Source: an uncultured Collinsella sp.
GTDB taxonomy: Bacteria; Actinomycetota; Coriobacteriia; Coriobacteriales; Coriobacteriaceae
Direction: 5' to 3'
DNA: 22,607 bases
NCBI GenBank assembly: GCA_938036665.1
Contig: CALHWR010000192.1
Span: 1-22,607 of the forward strand
Position numbers and translations under genes: made by a program. The notes beneath the pieces are model-generated. The model searched no databases. It had not been told where the DNA came from and saw only the letters and a program-made list of their open reading frames with translations. Shown one piece after another: positions 22,076-22,607 of the stretch (the stretch's first letter is position 1; the number at the start of each line of letters is the position of its first letter).

Positions 22076-22513
22076 ATGAACGAGGGCTACACCAAGGTAT
22101 TTGTTTCACTCGACGGTACTGAACAGCAGGATTTTGTGCTCGCACGCGCCATCAAGGTCGCCGCGAACAACGGCGCCAAGCTAATCATCGGCCACGTTAT
22201 CGATTCCACGGCGCTCGAGAGCGCCGGTTCCTATCCGGTCGATCTGGTCAACGGCCTAGAGGAGGCATTTAAGAACTCCATCGCCAAGCAGCTCGAGGAG
22301 GCCAAGGCCAATCCCGACATTCCCGAGGTCGAGGTCATGATTCGCGCCGGCCGCATTCGCGAGACGCTCAAGGACGAGATGCTCGACGTGGTTAAGCCCG
22401 ACCTGGTGCTCTGCGGCGCACGCGGCCTGTCCTCGATCAAGTATGCGCTCCTGGGCTCGATTTCGACGTTCCTGCTGCGCAATACCGATTGCGACATTCT
22501 GGTCGTGAAGTAG
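22076..22513 (+). CDS. Universal stress protein, UspA family, ATP-binding type
   Basis: The 145-residue single-domain protein starts with the beta strand KVFVSLDGTEQQDFVLARAI. Near the C-terminus it has the G-x2-G-x9-G-S nucleotide loop (GARGLSSIKYALLGS), followed by STFLLRNTDCDILVVK. This places it in the ATP-binding class. Such proteins support survival in starvation or stress, but the molecular role is not defined. AAGGAGG lies 5 nt before the ATG. It is alone in its transcript and followed by a strong hairpin. Confidence 0.95.
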   Translation: MNEGYTKVFVSLDGTEQQDFVLARAIKVAANNGAKLIIGHVIDSTALESAGSYPVDLVNGLEEAFKNSIAKQLEEAKANPDIPEVEVMIRAGRIRETLKDEMLDVVKPDLVLCGARGLSSIKYALLGSISTFLLRNTDCDILVVK

Positions 22514-22541
22514 CGTTGCTCCCACCGGCCGCGGGGCCTGC

Positions 22542-22603
22542 GGGGTTTCCACGGGCACGTCCTCGCCGCGTTGCGGCTGCGGGATGTGCCCTTAGGAAAC
22601 CCC
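22542..22603 (+). terminator. Long hairpin after the universal stress gene
   Basis: GGGGTTTCC (22542-22550) pairs with GGAAACCCC (22595-22603); inside, GGGCAC pairs with GTGCCC and GCCGC with GCGGC around a GTT loop. The 62-nt stem begins 28 bp after the stop. The window ends 4 bp after it, so a T-run cannot be judged (only TCCC is seen). Confidence 0.8.
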
Positions 22604-22607
22604 TCCC

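Noticed and set aside
21828..22145. An N-terminal extension of uppP by about 106 codons
   Set aside because: The frame is open, but the residues are basic and Cys/Ser/Pro-rich with no family similarity, and it would overlap the stress gene. The TTG at 21827 with GAGGGGG upstream fits the family N-terminus.
1..22607. tRNA, rRNA, phage or integrase attachment sites
   Set aside because: Intergenic regions are short and no cloverleaf, rRNA segment, integrase or direct-repeat pair was seen.

Overview
The window reads as a compact, GC-rich chromosomal segment of a Coriobacteriia actinobacterium, most likely Collinsella or a close relative. The basis is codon use (strong GC-ending bias), the family variants present (type Ic aspartate aminotransferase, TatA starting MFGIGEGEL, manganese family II pyrophosphatase, archaeal-type topoisomerase I) and a style of intergenic hairpin that I associate with this group. 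The genus is an inference; no rRNA or tRNA is present to test it. I see no phage, conjugative or CRISPR material and no intact transposase, so this is core genome with decorated intergenic spaces.

Layout. (1) 1-2885, minus strand: tmk, holB and ricT (PSP1 domain, cut by the window edge) form a tightly packed operon with a 1-bp gap and a 10-bp overlap. (2) 2886-4251: an intergenic region with two hairpin repeats, then a plus-strand gene for a zinc-ribbon, single-pass membrane protein with an Asp-rich segment, then another hairpin repeat and a strong bidirectional terminator. (3) 4252-9447, minus: a tatA/B, tatC, hypA, hypB, topA cluster that joins Tat export with nickel insertion for NiFe-hydrogenase maturation. 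(4) 9520-11205, minus: an aspartate aminotransferase followed by an orphan STAS anti-sigma-factor antagonist. (5) 11356-11610, plus: an 84-residue protein of unknown function. (6) 11697-15369, minus: nhaA with a terminator hairpin in its leader, ppaC, and a ROK glucokinase. (7) 15710-17437, plus: a GntR/UTRA regulator and mannose-6-phosphate isomerase, divergent from the glucokinase; together these look like a hexose-phosphate entry module. (8) 17438-17718: a convergent intergenic region with a very large inverted repeat. (9) 17719-21827, minus: a PcrA/UvrD helicase with unusual inserts, then (upstream, separately terminated) undecaprenyl-diphosphatase with an acidic loop insert. (10) 22076-22513, plus: a UspA-type universal stress protein, followed by a long terminator-like hairpin.

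The most interesting non-coding signal is a set of at least five, possibly six, intergenic hairpins (about 2935, 2989, 4127, 11614, 14366, 15424). They share one architecture: a variable arm word repeated in inverted orientation around a short core containing GGGAC (GGGACGTTC, GGGACAGG or GGGACTG). They look like REP-type, non-autonomous elements mobilised by a single-strand (Y1/RAYT-like) transposase elsewhere in the genome. This is inference, since no transposase lies in the window. Other leads are the nhaA leader terminator, the 130-bp inverted repeat at 17582-17711, and the Tat/hyp linkage. Four minus-strand or plus-strand genes share a TATACT -10-like box.
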